Translations under genes and position numbers: made by a program
Assembly (NCBI GenBank): GCA_026398545.1
Contig: JAPLSR010000301.1
Location: forward strand, 1 to 18,512
Reading direction: 5' to 3'
Source: Candidatus Sumerlaeota bacterium
GTDB lineage: Bacteria; Sumerlaeota; Sumerlaeia; MWCT01
Length of the DNA stretch: 18,512 nt
In this document: positions 7,175-14,846 of the stretch, piece after piece
How positions within the stretch are numbered: the stretch's first letter is position 1
Layout: every line of letters starts with the position of its first letter
The notes under the pieces: generated by a model
Told to the model about the DNA's origin: nothing
Database searches by the model: none
Seen by the model: the letters and a program-made list of their open reading frames with translations, nothing else

Positions 7175-9145
7175 TTATCGGTATGCTTCCCAGTGGCGCG
7201 CGGCAGTTGGTGGCGGCGTGTCAAATTCAGCAAAGTATGGTCGAGGTTGCCCGCCGATAGTTGAAAAACCTCCCCCGATGTAAACCGTTGAACCCGAAAC
7301 AGCCAAAGCTAAGACGTCGCCGCTTGCGTTAGGATTCCATGAAGTGGCGGCGCCTGTTGAGGCGTCGAGAGCGGCAATGCGGTTGCGGCTCTCGCCACCG
7401 ATGCTCAAGAACGAGCCCCCAGCGTAAACAGTCGAACCCGATATCGCAAGTGCATAAGTTTCCATATTTGCATTGGGATTCCAAGCAGTGGCAAAGCCTG
7501 TTGAAGCGTCAAGCGCGGCAATACATTTGCGCGTCTGCCCCCCAATGCTTGTGAATGAGCCGCCAACATACAATGTCGAACCTGACAGCATCATTTTATC
7601 AATATTACCACCTACAATGGGATTCCATGCAGTGACAGCGCCCGTGGTGGTGTTAATGGCGCTGATAAAGTAACTTGCAACGTAAACCGTAGAGCCCGAA
7701 ACAACCATGTCATTTACAAGATAGGACGCATTATAGGACGCATTTGGATTCCAGGAGGTGGCAGCGCCTGTCACAGCGTTAAGTGCGGCAATATAATTGC
7801 GCCTTTGCCCTCCAATATTCGAAAAATGGCCTCCAACATAAACAGTTAAACCTGACACTGCTATGGCAGTAACGAGATTATCCGCATTGGGATTCCATGA
7901 GGTGGCATTGCCTGTTACGGCATCAACTGCGGCAATACTGTTGCGCGCCTGTCCGCCGATAGTTGAAAAACCTCCCCCGATGTAAACCGTTGAACCTGAA
8001 ACCACAAGAGTATAAATAATACCACCTGCATTGGGATTCCATGAAGTGGCGGTGCCTGTTGCGGAATCGAGAGCGGCGATAGAATTGCGCGTCTGTCCCC
8101 CAATACTCGTGAACCAGCCCCCGGCGTAAACCGTCGAACCCGACACCGCAAGGGCATAGACATAGCTGCCTGCGCTGGGGTTCCATGCAGTGGCAACGCC
8201 TGTTGAGGCATCGAGCGCGGCAATGCGATTGCGCATCTGCCCGCCGATGCTCGTGAAACCGCCCCCGGCATAAACAGTCGAGCCGGAGACAGCGAGGGCA
8301 TAGACATATCCATAATCGTTCGGGTCGGGGTTCCATTCGGTGGCGGCGCCTGTGTCGGTGTCGAGGGCGGCGATATAATTGCGATTCTGCCCGCCAATGC
8401 TCGTGAAATAGCCACCCGCATAAACAATCGAATCCGATATCATAAGTGCATGAGTGTCCATATTTGCATGGGGATTCCAAGTAGTAGCGGTGCCAGTCAG
8501 GGTATCGAGAGCGGCGATATAATGGCGAGTCTGTCCTCCGATACTTGTAAATTCACCGCCGGCGTAAACCGTCGAACCCGACACCGCAAGGGCAAAGACA
8601 CATCCGGTTGCATTAGGGTTCCAGGACGTGATGTTACCCGTTGTGGCATCCAACTCGGCGATATAATTGCGTGTCTGCCCGCCAATGCTCGTGAAATAGC
8701 CACCCGCATAAACAGTCGAGCCCGAAACCACAATGGTATAAACAATACCGTTCGCGTTAGGGTTCCAGGCAGTAACGGCACCGGTTACAATGTCAATTGC
8801 GGCTATGCGATTGCGTGCCTGCCCTCCTATGTTCATAAATCCGCCACCAATATAAACTTTTGAGCCAAAAACTGCCAAGATATTGACGGTGTCGTTAGCA
8901 TTGGGATTCCATGCGGCATCTACTGTTCCATCTGAAAGAATATGTGCGATATGATTTCTTGGAAGATTACCAACAAGTGTAAAACCACCCCCGATGAACC
9001 ATCCACCGGAACCATCCGAAACGCAGGTGTTAATATTGCCATTCACCCTGGGAAATGTAGTTACCGGCTGCCCCGTTAAGGCATCAATAGGCACACCATC
9101 ACCAGTATAAGGCCCCACATAGGAAAAATAGCCGCCAATATAAAT
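7175..9145 (-). repeat. Tandem 144-bp coding repeats (14 units)
   Basis: Units of about 144 bp repeat from 9145 down to the stop. Hallmarks on the plus strand are recurring TTCCA, GTCGAGAGCGGC-like, CGTCTGCCCCCCAAT-like and TAAACCGTCGAACC-like words. Units 1 and 2 are the most diverged and unit 11 is internally deleted. Unit 14 (about 7240-7290) and unit 9 (about 7950-8000) are nearly identical over some 50 bases. Confidence 0.9.
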
Positions 9146-9310
9146 TGTAGAAGGCGTGCAGACAATGGAAGAGACTGTTCCATTAGTAACCCAAGTGTCC
9201 TCGCGCGGGGTATCGCTCTGGGACATTGCGGCAGAGGCTGCCAGCAGCATTGCCAAAAGCAACACCGTTATTCGCCCGACAATTCCTGAAACATGTCTTG
9301 AAATTCTCAT
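7175..9310 (-). CDS. Exported protein of 14 tandem 48-residue beta-propeller-like repeats
   Basis: I set the start at the ATG at 9310 (711 residues). AGGAA lies 8 bases upstream, a signal peptide (RITVLLLAMLLAASAAMSQ) follows at once, and a TTGACA promoter lies between this ATG and the more distal in-frame ATG at 9430. From about residue 56 the whole protein is 14 copies of a 48-residue repeat of type VYAGGxFTSIGGQTRNxIAALDxxTG-xATxWNPNAxxxVxALAVSGST. This resembles the delta-60/DUF5122 and related propeller repeats of exported proteins. Fourteen blades would fit two seven-bladed propellers, which is inference. The repeats vary mainly at residues just after GG and after NPN. Repeat 11 is shortened and lacks IGGQxR. 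The last repeat breaks off into FDTPPPTAARHWEAYR. No anchor or sorting domain is visible. A binding or adhesive role is plausible; no enzyme motif is seen. Confidence 0.85.
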   Translation of the reverse strand: MRISRHVSGIVGRITVLLLAMLLAASAAMSQSDTPREDTWVTNGTVSSIVCTPSTIYIGGYFSYVGPYTGDGVPIDALTGQPVTTFPRVNGNINTCVSDGSGGWFIGGGFTLVGNLPRNHIAHILSDGTVDAAWNPNANDTVNILAVFGSKVYIGGGFMNIGGQARNRIAAIDIVTGAVTAWNPNANGIVYTIVVSGSTVYAGGYFTSIGGQTRNYIAELDATTGNITSWNPNATGCVFALAVSGSTVYAGGEFTSIGGQTRHYIAALDTLTGTATTWNPHANMDTHALMISDSIVYAGGYFTSIGGQNRNYIAALDTDTGAATEWNPDPNDYGYVYALAVSGSTVYAGGGFTSIGGQMRNRIAALDASTGVATAWNPSAGSYVYALAVSGSTVYAGGWFTSIGGQTRNSIAALDSATGTATSWNPNAGGIIYTLVVSGSTVYIGGGFSTIGGQARNSIAAVDAVTGNATSWNPNADNLVTAIAVSGLTVYVGGHFSNIGGQRRNYIAALNAVTGAATSWNPNASYNASYLVNDMVVSGSTVYVASYFISAINTTTGAVTAWNPIVGGNIDKMMLSGSTLYVGGSFTSIGGQTRKCIAALDASTGFATAWNPNANMETYALAISGSTVYAGGSFLSIGGESRNRIAALDASTGAATSWNPNASGDVLALAVSGSTVYIGGGFSTIGGQPRPYFAEFDTPPPTAARHWEAYR

Positions 9311-9368
9311 GGGATTATTCCTCGCCGACGAAAATAAATTCGCGAAAATGCGAGAAAAATAACTATTT

Positions 9369-9397
9369 TGTTTAAAATAATTATTACTTTTTGTCAA
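9369..9397 (-). promoter_or_regulatory. Candidate sigma-70 promoter of the repeat-protein gene
   Basis: On the minus strand a perfect TTGACA (9397-9392) is followed after 17 bases by TAAACA (9374-9369), a weak -10. It would start transcription near 9362, about 50 bases before the ATG at 9310, and thus supports that start over the ATG at 9430. The flanks are very AT-rich. Confidence 0.4.
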
Positions 9398-9569
9398 GTC
9401 CATATTAAAAACATATATCAAAATATTCACACTATATCATGAGAGAAAGATATGTCCTTGAGCCGGATAATTATTTAATCCATTTTTAAAAATTCTGCTT
9501 GATGAGCATAGGTAGGTTCTGTTAGATGCTCTTTCGCTTTTTCTGAGTCACCATGAAAGGAATAAAAAT

Positions 9570-10397
9570 ATGGCGCATATCAAAATCACCAGAAAGGCTA
9601 TCAGGGAGGATGAAATCCGAACCTTTGGCATGAATATTTATGATTATATTGGCAAAAATCAGAAGCAGATTCTTATTGTAGCCGGCGTTTTTGTGATTCT
9701 CTTTATTGGCTGGAAACTGTATTCCATTCAGAAGCAGAATGTAATGAAGGAGACCAATCTCCTCTTTTCTCAGGCGGCGAGTTATTTCCAGATGACGCTA
9801 ATGGCAGAAAAACCTGAGCAAAAGGAACAGTTGACACAGCTCTGCCTTGATAACTGCAACCGCATTCTGAATGATTATCGCTCCTCACCGCTTGCCATAA
9901 ACACGCTTTATCTCAAGGGAAGTGTCCTCTTTTTCAAAGCCGCCACGGCAAAGGACCTTGATGAACCTATTACGCTCTTCAATGAATCTATTACGCGCTC
10001 CACAACGGTTAACGACAAAGCCGTTGGTTATGTTGCCCTCGGATATGCCTATGAGAACAAATATTTCCTCTCCGAAGACCGTCAGCTTTTGAGTTCCGCC
10101 ATATCGGCTTATGAGACGGCAATTGAGCTCGGAAAGGACAGTGCGGTTGGCGCGGAGGCAAAACTCTGCAAGGCGCGCCTGCTGGAACTCCAATATAAGG
10201 ATAACCAGGCTATCGCACTTCTCAATCAGGTGAAACAGGAGCGTAAGCCCCAGGCAAGCGGAATAGCCGGTAAGGCATCGGATTACAGGGACACCCAGAT
10301 GGATTTCATGTCGCAACAGCTCAAAAATATGCAGAACTTTTTGACCTTTTCCCAGGCTGCCCAATTTGCCATCGACCGTCTGGAAGGGCAGAAGTGA
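9570..10397 (+). CDS. YfgM-like membrane-anchored TPR protein
   Basis: The protein has 275 residues. AAAGGA lies about 9 bases before the ATG. The layout is a short charged cytoplasmic N-terminus (1-32), one transmembrane segment (about 33-51, QILIVAGVFVILFIGWKL) and an extracytoplasmic helical TPR domain (about 60-230) with YVALGYAYENKYF and ISAYETAIELGKDSAVGAEAKLCKARLLEL. This matches the YfgM/TPR_21 arrangement: a single-pass protein whose TPR domain faces the periplasm and, in enterobacteria, associates with the SecYEG translocon and periplasmic chaperones. Assignment is by architecture, not close identity. The stop overlaps the GTG start of the glycoside hydrolase gene by 4 bases (GTGA), so the two are translationally coupled. 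Confidence 0.8.
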   Translation: MAHIKITRKAIREDEIRTFGMNIYDYIGKNQKQILIVAGVFVILFIGWKLYSIQKQNVMKETNLLFSQAASYFQMTLMAEKPEQKEQLTQLCLDNCNRILNDYRSSPLAINTLYLKGSVLFFKAATAKDLDEPITLFNESITRSTTVNDKAVGYVALGYAYENKYFLSEDRQLLSSAISAYETAIELGKDSAVGAEAKLCKARLLELQYKDNQAIALLNQVKQERKPQASGIAGKASDYRDTQMDFMSQQLKNMQNFLTFSQAAQFAIDRLEGQK

Positions 10398-12874
10398 ACC
10401 ATGGGGACAATGGTTTGAAAATCGATAGAGTTTTCAGTATTTCTATTTTCGCCCTGTTTCTTTTGTTTTCATCAGTCTCCACTCCGGAGGAAAAGAACCG
10501 GCATTCGCCCGAAAGCCATCAGCCTTCACTCTCTCCCCATTCACAACCTACCATCTTTTCAGTCCAGATGCACACCCTTACGGGCGGTTTTGAACAACAT
10601 AAACGAAGCGTTGACCTGATTAAGGCGGCAGGGATTTGTCAGGTTCGTGATGAGTGTTTCTGGCACCTTGTGGAAAAGGAAAAAGGTGTGTATCAGGTTC
10701 CTGAGAGTGTTCTGCGCAATCTGGATTATTCCCTTGAAAACGGACTGGACACCCTTATAATTTTGAATTACGCCAATCCGCTTTATGACGAGGGAATGGC
10801 GCCCACATCTCCCCCTGCCGTTAAGGCTTTTGGACAATACTGTTTCACAATGGCAAGGGCGCTCAAAGGAAAGGTGCGTTATTTCGAGGTCTGGAATGAG
10901 CCTAATGTGGATGGATTCTGGAGACCAAAGTCCAACCCGGTCGCCTATGCCCGTCTTCTGAAGGAGGCATATCTGCGCATCAAGGAGGGTAATCCGGATA
11001 CCATCATCTGCGGCGTATCCCTTGCAGGCATCGATGATGAAAAGTTTCTCCAGGGGGTTATTGACGAAGGCGGATATGATTTCATGGATGTCCTCTCCCT
11101 GCACCCTTACTGTCATCCCAAAACACCAGAGGATGCCCGCATCTTTGAAAGAATGGCATCCCTGCGCGCCCGACTGGCTGAAAGGTGTGGCAAACCTCCA
11201 AGGGATATCTGGGTCACGGAGGTTGGCTGGCCCACCAATCTCAGCGGTGGCGTGACGGAATATGAGCAGGGGGTCAGGGTCGCACGTGCCTATCTGAACG
11301 CCTTTGCCTATCCTTTCATACGGACGGTCTTTATTTACTGGTTTGGTCCGGATGGACCTGACAGGGAATGGGCGGAGGACTGCTTCGGGATGGTTCGACA
11401 GGATTGCTCCCCGAAACTATCCTATATCGCAACAAAAACACTCGCCTCGGCGCTTGATGGTATCAAATTTGAAGGTGCCCTGATGCGGGATGAGAACAAT
11501 GCGCGCATCCTGCATTTCAGCAAAAAGGACGGCTCACACATTTATGCCATCTGGGGGTTGAAGGATTATACGGACGTGGTGGCATCATGCAAAGGAGATG
11601 TCCGCGCAATTTATCTGAATGGCGGCGAGAACGAACTCAGTCCATATAAGGGAGCAATCGGTTTTCGGATTGGCGACCTCCCGCTTCTCCTTCTAACTCG
11701 TGAGGTTGTGGATTGGGATACCTCGCCAACAAAGCGGATGGCTTTTCAGTTTGATGGCAATACAAACATTTTACCTCGCGGGCAGGGATGTTTGTTGAAA
11801 ATTGTTCCCCCTGTGGAGTTGCGCAATGCCATTTTTTCCTTTGAGATGGAGGAAACGGGGGGACTTTCATTTGAAAGGCGCCCTGGCGGGTGGATGATTC
11901 GAGCAGACGCTAAAGCGGTGCCCGGAATTGCTCATTTTCGAGCCCTTGTCACGCCGGCGGGGGAAAAGTTGCCGGCGGCGCTCATCCAGGGCGAGGCGCA
12001 AATATCCCAGCCTGTGGATATTTCTCTGAGTCCGCTCTTGCCGGAAAAAGACTCAAGAAATTTTGTCCTTTCTGTCAAAAACCTCTCACTTGAGAAAATA
12101 TCAGGGGCTATAACGCTAACTTCTCCACCGGGAGTTCTAATTGATAAAACGTCCATATACATCCCAACAATATCGCCCAATGCCACCTTCAATGAGCGCA
12201 TCGGAATTTTATCACGACATGACGCGGACGAGGTCTTTGAATTCACAGCAAAGGCGTTGCTTAACTCAGGGGTGTGTATGGAAATCAAGGAGTTGCTGAC
12301 CTTTTATGAATGTGTCAGGACTGATACACCGCTGGAGATTGACGGCAATCTCTCCGATTGGCCCCGTCAGGCGCGCCCCGTCCATCTTGGCAGTAAGGAG
12401 CAATATATTGCCGGTTATGTCAAGTGGAATGGACCGGAAGATTCCTCCGCCAGGGTCTATACTGCCTGGGATGATAAATGGTTTTATCTTGCGGCGGAAT
12501 TTCAGGACGATATCCTCTCAAGTCCCTGTGCGGGATTTTCCGTCTATAACAATGATGGTATTGAAATCTACCTTGACGCCGATTATGAGGGCGACCGCCA
12601 GCTGACTCATTATACTGATGATGACTTCCAATATGGTTTTTTTATCGAGCGCGGGCGCCCTGTGGTTTATTCATGGTCGCAGCTGAAGGATTATTCCCGT
12701 GATTCCCGCATCGCCCTGAATCTTAATCCTCAGCCATCTCAGACCCTCTCAGGGCTCACCTTTAAGGGAATGATTCTTGAGGGCGCCATTCCCATGAGGG
12801 AGTTCAATCTCAGACCCCTTGCCGGACTGCATATCGGTTTTGGTCTTGCCGGGCAAATTACAAAGGACAAATGA
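10394..12874 (+). CDS. Exported clan-A glycoside hydrolase (GH39/GH5-like) with CBM9-like C-terminus
   Basis: The protein has 826 residues. The GTG start overlaps the upstream stop and is preceded by GGAAGGG about 6 bases away; an in-frame TTG seven codons later is the alternative. Residues about 9-30 are a hydrophobic export signal. A TIM-barrel glycosidase spans about 55-380. FEVWNEPN gives the probable acid/base Glu169 and WVTEVGWPT gives the probable nucleophile Glu276, the spacing seen in clan GH-A; SLHPYCH sits between them. Residues about 385-640 are beta-rich linker or accessory domains. From about 645 there is a CBM9-like domain (LEIDGNLSDWPRQARPVHLG, ARVYTAWDDKWFYLAAEFQDD, DGIEIYLD). 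That domain ends early at FGLAGQITKDK, without its usual final strands. Substrate is unknown; degradation of a plant- or mucin-type polysaccharide or glycoside is inference. The stop lies 8 bases before the integron-type cassette boundary. Confidence 0.85.
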   Translation: MNHGDNGLKIDRVFSISIFALFLLFSSVSTPEEKNRHSPESHQPSLSPHSQPTIFSVQMHTLTGGFEQHKRSVDLIKAAGICQVRDECFWHLVEKEKGVYQVPESVLRNLDYSLENGLDTLIILNYANPLYDEGMAPTSPPAVKAFGQYCFTMARALKGKVRYFEVWNEPNVDGFWRPKSNPVAYARLLKEAYLRIKEGNPDTIICGVSLAGIDDEKFLQGVIDEGGYDFMDVLSLHPYCHPKTPEDARIFERMASLRARLAERCGKPPRDIWVTEVGWPTNLSGGVTEYEQGVRVARAYLNAFAYPFIRTVFIYWFGPDGPDREWAEDCFGMVRQDCSPKLSYIATKTLASALDGIKFEGALMRDENNARILHFSKKDGSHIYAIWGLKDYTDVVASCKGDVRAIYLNGGENELSPYKGAIGFRIGDLPLLLLTREVVDWDTSPTKRMAFQFDGNTNILPRGQGCLLKIVPPVELRNAIFSFEMEETGGLSFERRPGGWMIRADAKAVPGIAHFRALVTPAGEKLPAALIQGEAQISQPVDISLSPLLPEKDSRNFVLSVKNLSLEKISGAITLTSPPGVLIDKTSIYIPTISPNATFNERIGILSRHDADEVFEFTAKALLNSGVCMEIKELLTFYECVRTDTPLEIDGNLSDWPRQARPVHLGSKEQYIAGYVKWNGPEDSSARVYTAWDDKWFYLAAEFQDDILSSPCAGFSVYNNDGIEIYLDADYEGDRQLTHYTDDDFQYGFFIERGRPVVYSWSQLKDYSRDSRIALNLNPQPSQTLSGLTFKGMILEGAIPMREFNLRPLAGLHIGFGLAGQITKDK

Positions 12875-12882
12875 ATTGTATG

Positions 12883-13665
12883 TTAGACGTTAGATGAAAG
12901 ACATGGATAGATAATGAGAATTCTCACTTGGAACCTTGGATATTGGCAACATAGTTCGCAGCACGATAAGGCTTGGGATTACTTATGTAATGATATCAAG
13001 GCTGATATTGCCTTATTACAGGAAGTGAAACCGCCTTCTTGGCTGCCTTGTCATACAATCGTTTTTGAGGAAATCACTAGGGGCTGGGGTACTGCAATCT
13101 ACATCCCATTGCTTCCCTTATCACGGGGGTATCTTTCACGTTACCCAGGACGTGTCGCACTTGCTTACACCATATTAGATGGTGATTTTCCACTGTTCAT
13201 TGCAAGTATTCACGCTCCGATCATCAACGGGCACGTTTTCCCGCATCTCAACAACATTTTTGCGGAACTGGAATCAAAGAAGCACGTGAGTAGCGCTGTG
13301 ATCGGTGGTGATTTGAACTCGGCTCGTCTTGCTGAAAAGGTATGGCCGGGCAATGGGCATGGTCCTTTTTTTGAACGAATAGACAGCGGAGATCCTTGGA
13401 TTGACTGTTGCCGACGGTTTAACACTGTGGAGCTTCAAACCTTCTTCCGGGACACATGCGTGTATCCATTCCAAGATGATCACATTTTTGCAAGTCGCGA
13501 TTTGTCGGGTTGTATTAGAACATGCAATGTTATGAATAATGATCTTACCCGTAGCGTAAGCGATCACATTCCGCTGATAGTAGAACTTGATTTATCATGC
13601 GAGAATACAACCGTCTAATAACCGGCTGGAAACGATGCGGAAGATCGCGCGCTTCAGCCGTAGCG
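12883..13665 (+). mobile_element. Solitary integron-type gene cassette
   Basis: This 783-bp unit is bounded by recombination-type core sites: G/TTAGAC at 12882-12888 on the left and G/TTATAT at 13665-13671 on the right. It contains one gene whose TAA stop lies inside the left arm of an attC-like structure, the classic cassette layout. The cassette's own TTAGACG at its left end pairs with CGTCTAA at 13612-13618, as expected for the R boxes of a circularised cassette. No integrase, attI or second cassette is visible in the window. Removing it joins TTGTATG to TTATATATTC, recreating a GTTAT secondary integrase site. A second GTTAGAT at 12889-12895 is an alternative left boundary. Confidence 0.72.
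12914..13618 (+). CDS. Cassette-borne endonuclease/exonuclease/phosphatase-family protein
   Basis: This complete 234-residue protein of the EEP fold (PF03372 type) is a metal-dependent phosphodiesterase family that includes exonuclease III, DNase I and sphingomyelinases. Landmarks are LTWNLGYW with Asn7, LLQEVK with Glu37, IASIHAP with His100, GGDLNSA with Asp133 and Asn135, DDHIFAS, and SDHIPLIVEL with Asp217-His218, so all catalytic positions are present. It has no signal peptide. The substrate cannot be inferred. Only a weak GGA precedes the ATG, but a seven-codon leader frame (12894-12914) ends in TAATG overlapping this start, which could allow coupled translation. The stop codon is embedded in the attC left arm. 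Codon use is more AT-leaning by eye than in the neighbouring glycosidase and asd genes, fitting transfer. Confidence 0.88.
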   Translation: MRILTWNLGYWQHSSQHDKAWDYLCNDIKADIALLQEVKPPSWLPCHTIVFEEITRGWGTAIYIPLLPLSRGYLSRYPGRVALAYTILDGDFPLFIASIHAPIINGHVFPHLNNIFAELESKKHVSSAVIGGDLNSARLAEKVWPGNGHGPFFERIDSGDPWIDCCRRFNTVELQTFFRDTCVYPFQDDHIFASRDLSGCIRTCNVMNNDLTRSVSDHIPLIVELDLSCENTTV

Positions 13666-13671
13666 TTATAT
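13612..13671 (+). other. attC-like recombination site of the cassette
   Basis: The R'' arm is CGTCTAAT (13612-13619), L'' is CGGCTGGAA (13623-13631), L' is TTCAGCCG (13653-13660) and the crossover core is GTTATAT (13665-13671). L'' pairs with L' leaving one G unpaired (13628 or 13629), the extrahelical base typical of attC. Further in, CG-A-TGCG (13633-13639) pairs with CGCGCG (13646-13651), leaving A13635 bulged as a second extrahelical base around the loop GAAGAT. GCGTTA at the end matches the usual attC terminus. R' in the circular form would be GTTAGAC, pairing with R''. Confidence 0.75.
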
Positions 13672-13763
13672 ATTCTCAATTTGCAAGATTCCTCTTGAAG
13701 TTACCCACGCCATTTGGGTATGAAGACGCCAATTTTTTAACGTGAAATAAGGGGTGTGTAAAG

Positions 13764-14783
13764 ATGGTCAGAGTTGCCATTATGGGCGCAACCGGCGTCG
13801 TTGGGCAGGAGATGTTAAAAACCCTTGAGGAGAGACATTTCCCATGCGCGAGTTTGAATCTTCTTGCCTCCCATCGCTCCGAAGGGAAAAAGTTTCCCTT
13901 CCGTGGTCGCATGATTGAGGTGGAGATTCTGAAAAAGACCTCCTTCAAGGATGTGGATATTGTCCTTGCATCAGCCGGTTCCTCCATTTCTTTAGAGTTT
14001 GCGCCATACGCCGTCAAGGCGGGCGCTATTGTCATTGATAATACAAGCGCCTTCCGGATGAAAAAGGATGTCCCCCTCGTTGTGCCGGAGGTCAATCCTG
14101 AAGATATCAAATGGCACAAGGGCATCATCGCCAACCCGAACTGCTCAACCATTCAGATGGTGGTGGTGCTCAAGCCCATTTATGATGCCGTTGGAATCAG
14201 GCGTCTTGTCATCACAACATTTCAGTCTGTTTCCGGGACGGGCGCCGAGGCAATTGATGAACTGTTGACACAGACCGCGGAGATAATGGATTGATGCCCC
14301 GTCACGCATAAGGTTTATCCGCACCAGATTGCCTTCAACTGCCTGCCCCACATTGACGTCTTCCTTGAAAATGGTTATACTAAGGAAGAGATGAAGATGG
14401 TTAATGAGACGCGGAAGATTATGCACGCCACGGAAATCGGCATCACTGCGACCACTGTGCGTGTGCCTGTCATCCGTGGCCATAGTGAGAGCGTAAATAT
14501 TGAGACAAGGAAGAAGATAACCGTGAAAAAGGCGCGCGAGATTCTTTCCAGAGCACCAGGCGTTGTTGTTGTGGATAACCCGTCAAAGAATGAATACCCC
14601 ATGCCGATTTATTGTGATGGGAGAGATGAAACCTACGTGGGGCGCATCCGTGAGGACGATTCAATTGAGAATGGTCTGAACCTCTGGATTGTGAGTGACA
14701 ATCTGCGCAAGGGTGCGGCGCTCAATGCCGTCCAGATTGCCGAGCAGTTGCTGGAGCAGGGGCTTGTCAAATCGAGAAAATAG
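13764..14783 (+). pseudogene. asd: Aspartate-semialdehyde dehydrogenase interrupted by one in-frame TGA
   Basis: The 339-codon frame matches full-length Asd, which reduces aspartyl phosphate to aspartate semialdehyde on the way to lysine, diaminopimelate, methionine and threonine. It has an AAGGGG ribosome-binding sequence. Visible parts are the NADP-binding GATGVVGQEM (8-17), IIDNTSAFRM region (90-99), catalytic Cys127 in NPNCSTIQ, FQSVSGTGAEAIDEL, then KVYPHQIAFNCLPHIDVF, EEMKMVNETRKI and catalytic His240 in RVPVIRGHSES. All are in one frame, but codon 177 is TGA (14292-14294), between EIMD and CPVTHKVYPHQ. Many homologues have Gly here, so GGA to TGA by one base is the simplest explanation. 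The downstream part alone (first ATG at 14391) lacks the cofactor domain and could not be active. It may be a real nonsense mutation, a sequence error or readthrough. The gene is essential in most bacteria with a diaminopimelate wall. Confidence 0.85.
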
Positions 14784-14797
14784 TTTCCCACAAAACT

Positions 14798-14816
14798 CGC
14801 TGATTATTTTTCAGCG
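14798..14816 (-). terminator. Hairpin between convergent asd and radA
   Basis: A 6-bp stem CGCTGA/TCAGCG encloses a 7-base AT-rich loop. On the minus strand it is followed after two bases by TTTT, suiting the end of radA transcription. On the plus strand the T-rich bases are in the loop only, so it is a weak terminator for asd. Confidence 0.4.
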
Positions 14817-14846
14817 CGTTCTGAATGGTCTGCAATTTGATTAATC

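Noticed and set aside
7900..8863. Long open frames on both strands inside the repeat region
   Set aside because: They are shadows produced by the periodic 144-bp repeats; their translations are low-complexity and lack domains.
7175..9145. CRISPR or satellite array
   Set aside because: The units are 144 bp, in frame and coding throughout, with no repeat-spacer layout.
9311..9430. N-terminal extension of the repeat protein to the ATG at 9430
   Set aside because: The added 40 residues would precede a clean signal peptide and would overlap the candidate TTGACA promoter; AGGAA precedes the ATG at 9310.
13702..13720. TACCCA/TGGGTA hairpin before asd as terminator or leader regulator
   Set aside because: The stem is 6 bp and the T-run is more than 10 bases away; no alternative structure or leader peptide was found.
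14294..14311. Restart of asd at the ATG overlapping the TGA
   Set aside because: That ATG is in another frame and meets TAA after five codons; the next in-frame ATG for the second half is at 14391.
14292..14340. Selenocysteine at the asd TGA
   Set aside because: No convincing stem-loop of bacterial SECIS type follows the TGA, Asd has no known Sec site, and the position is not catalytic.
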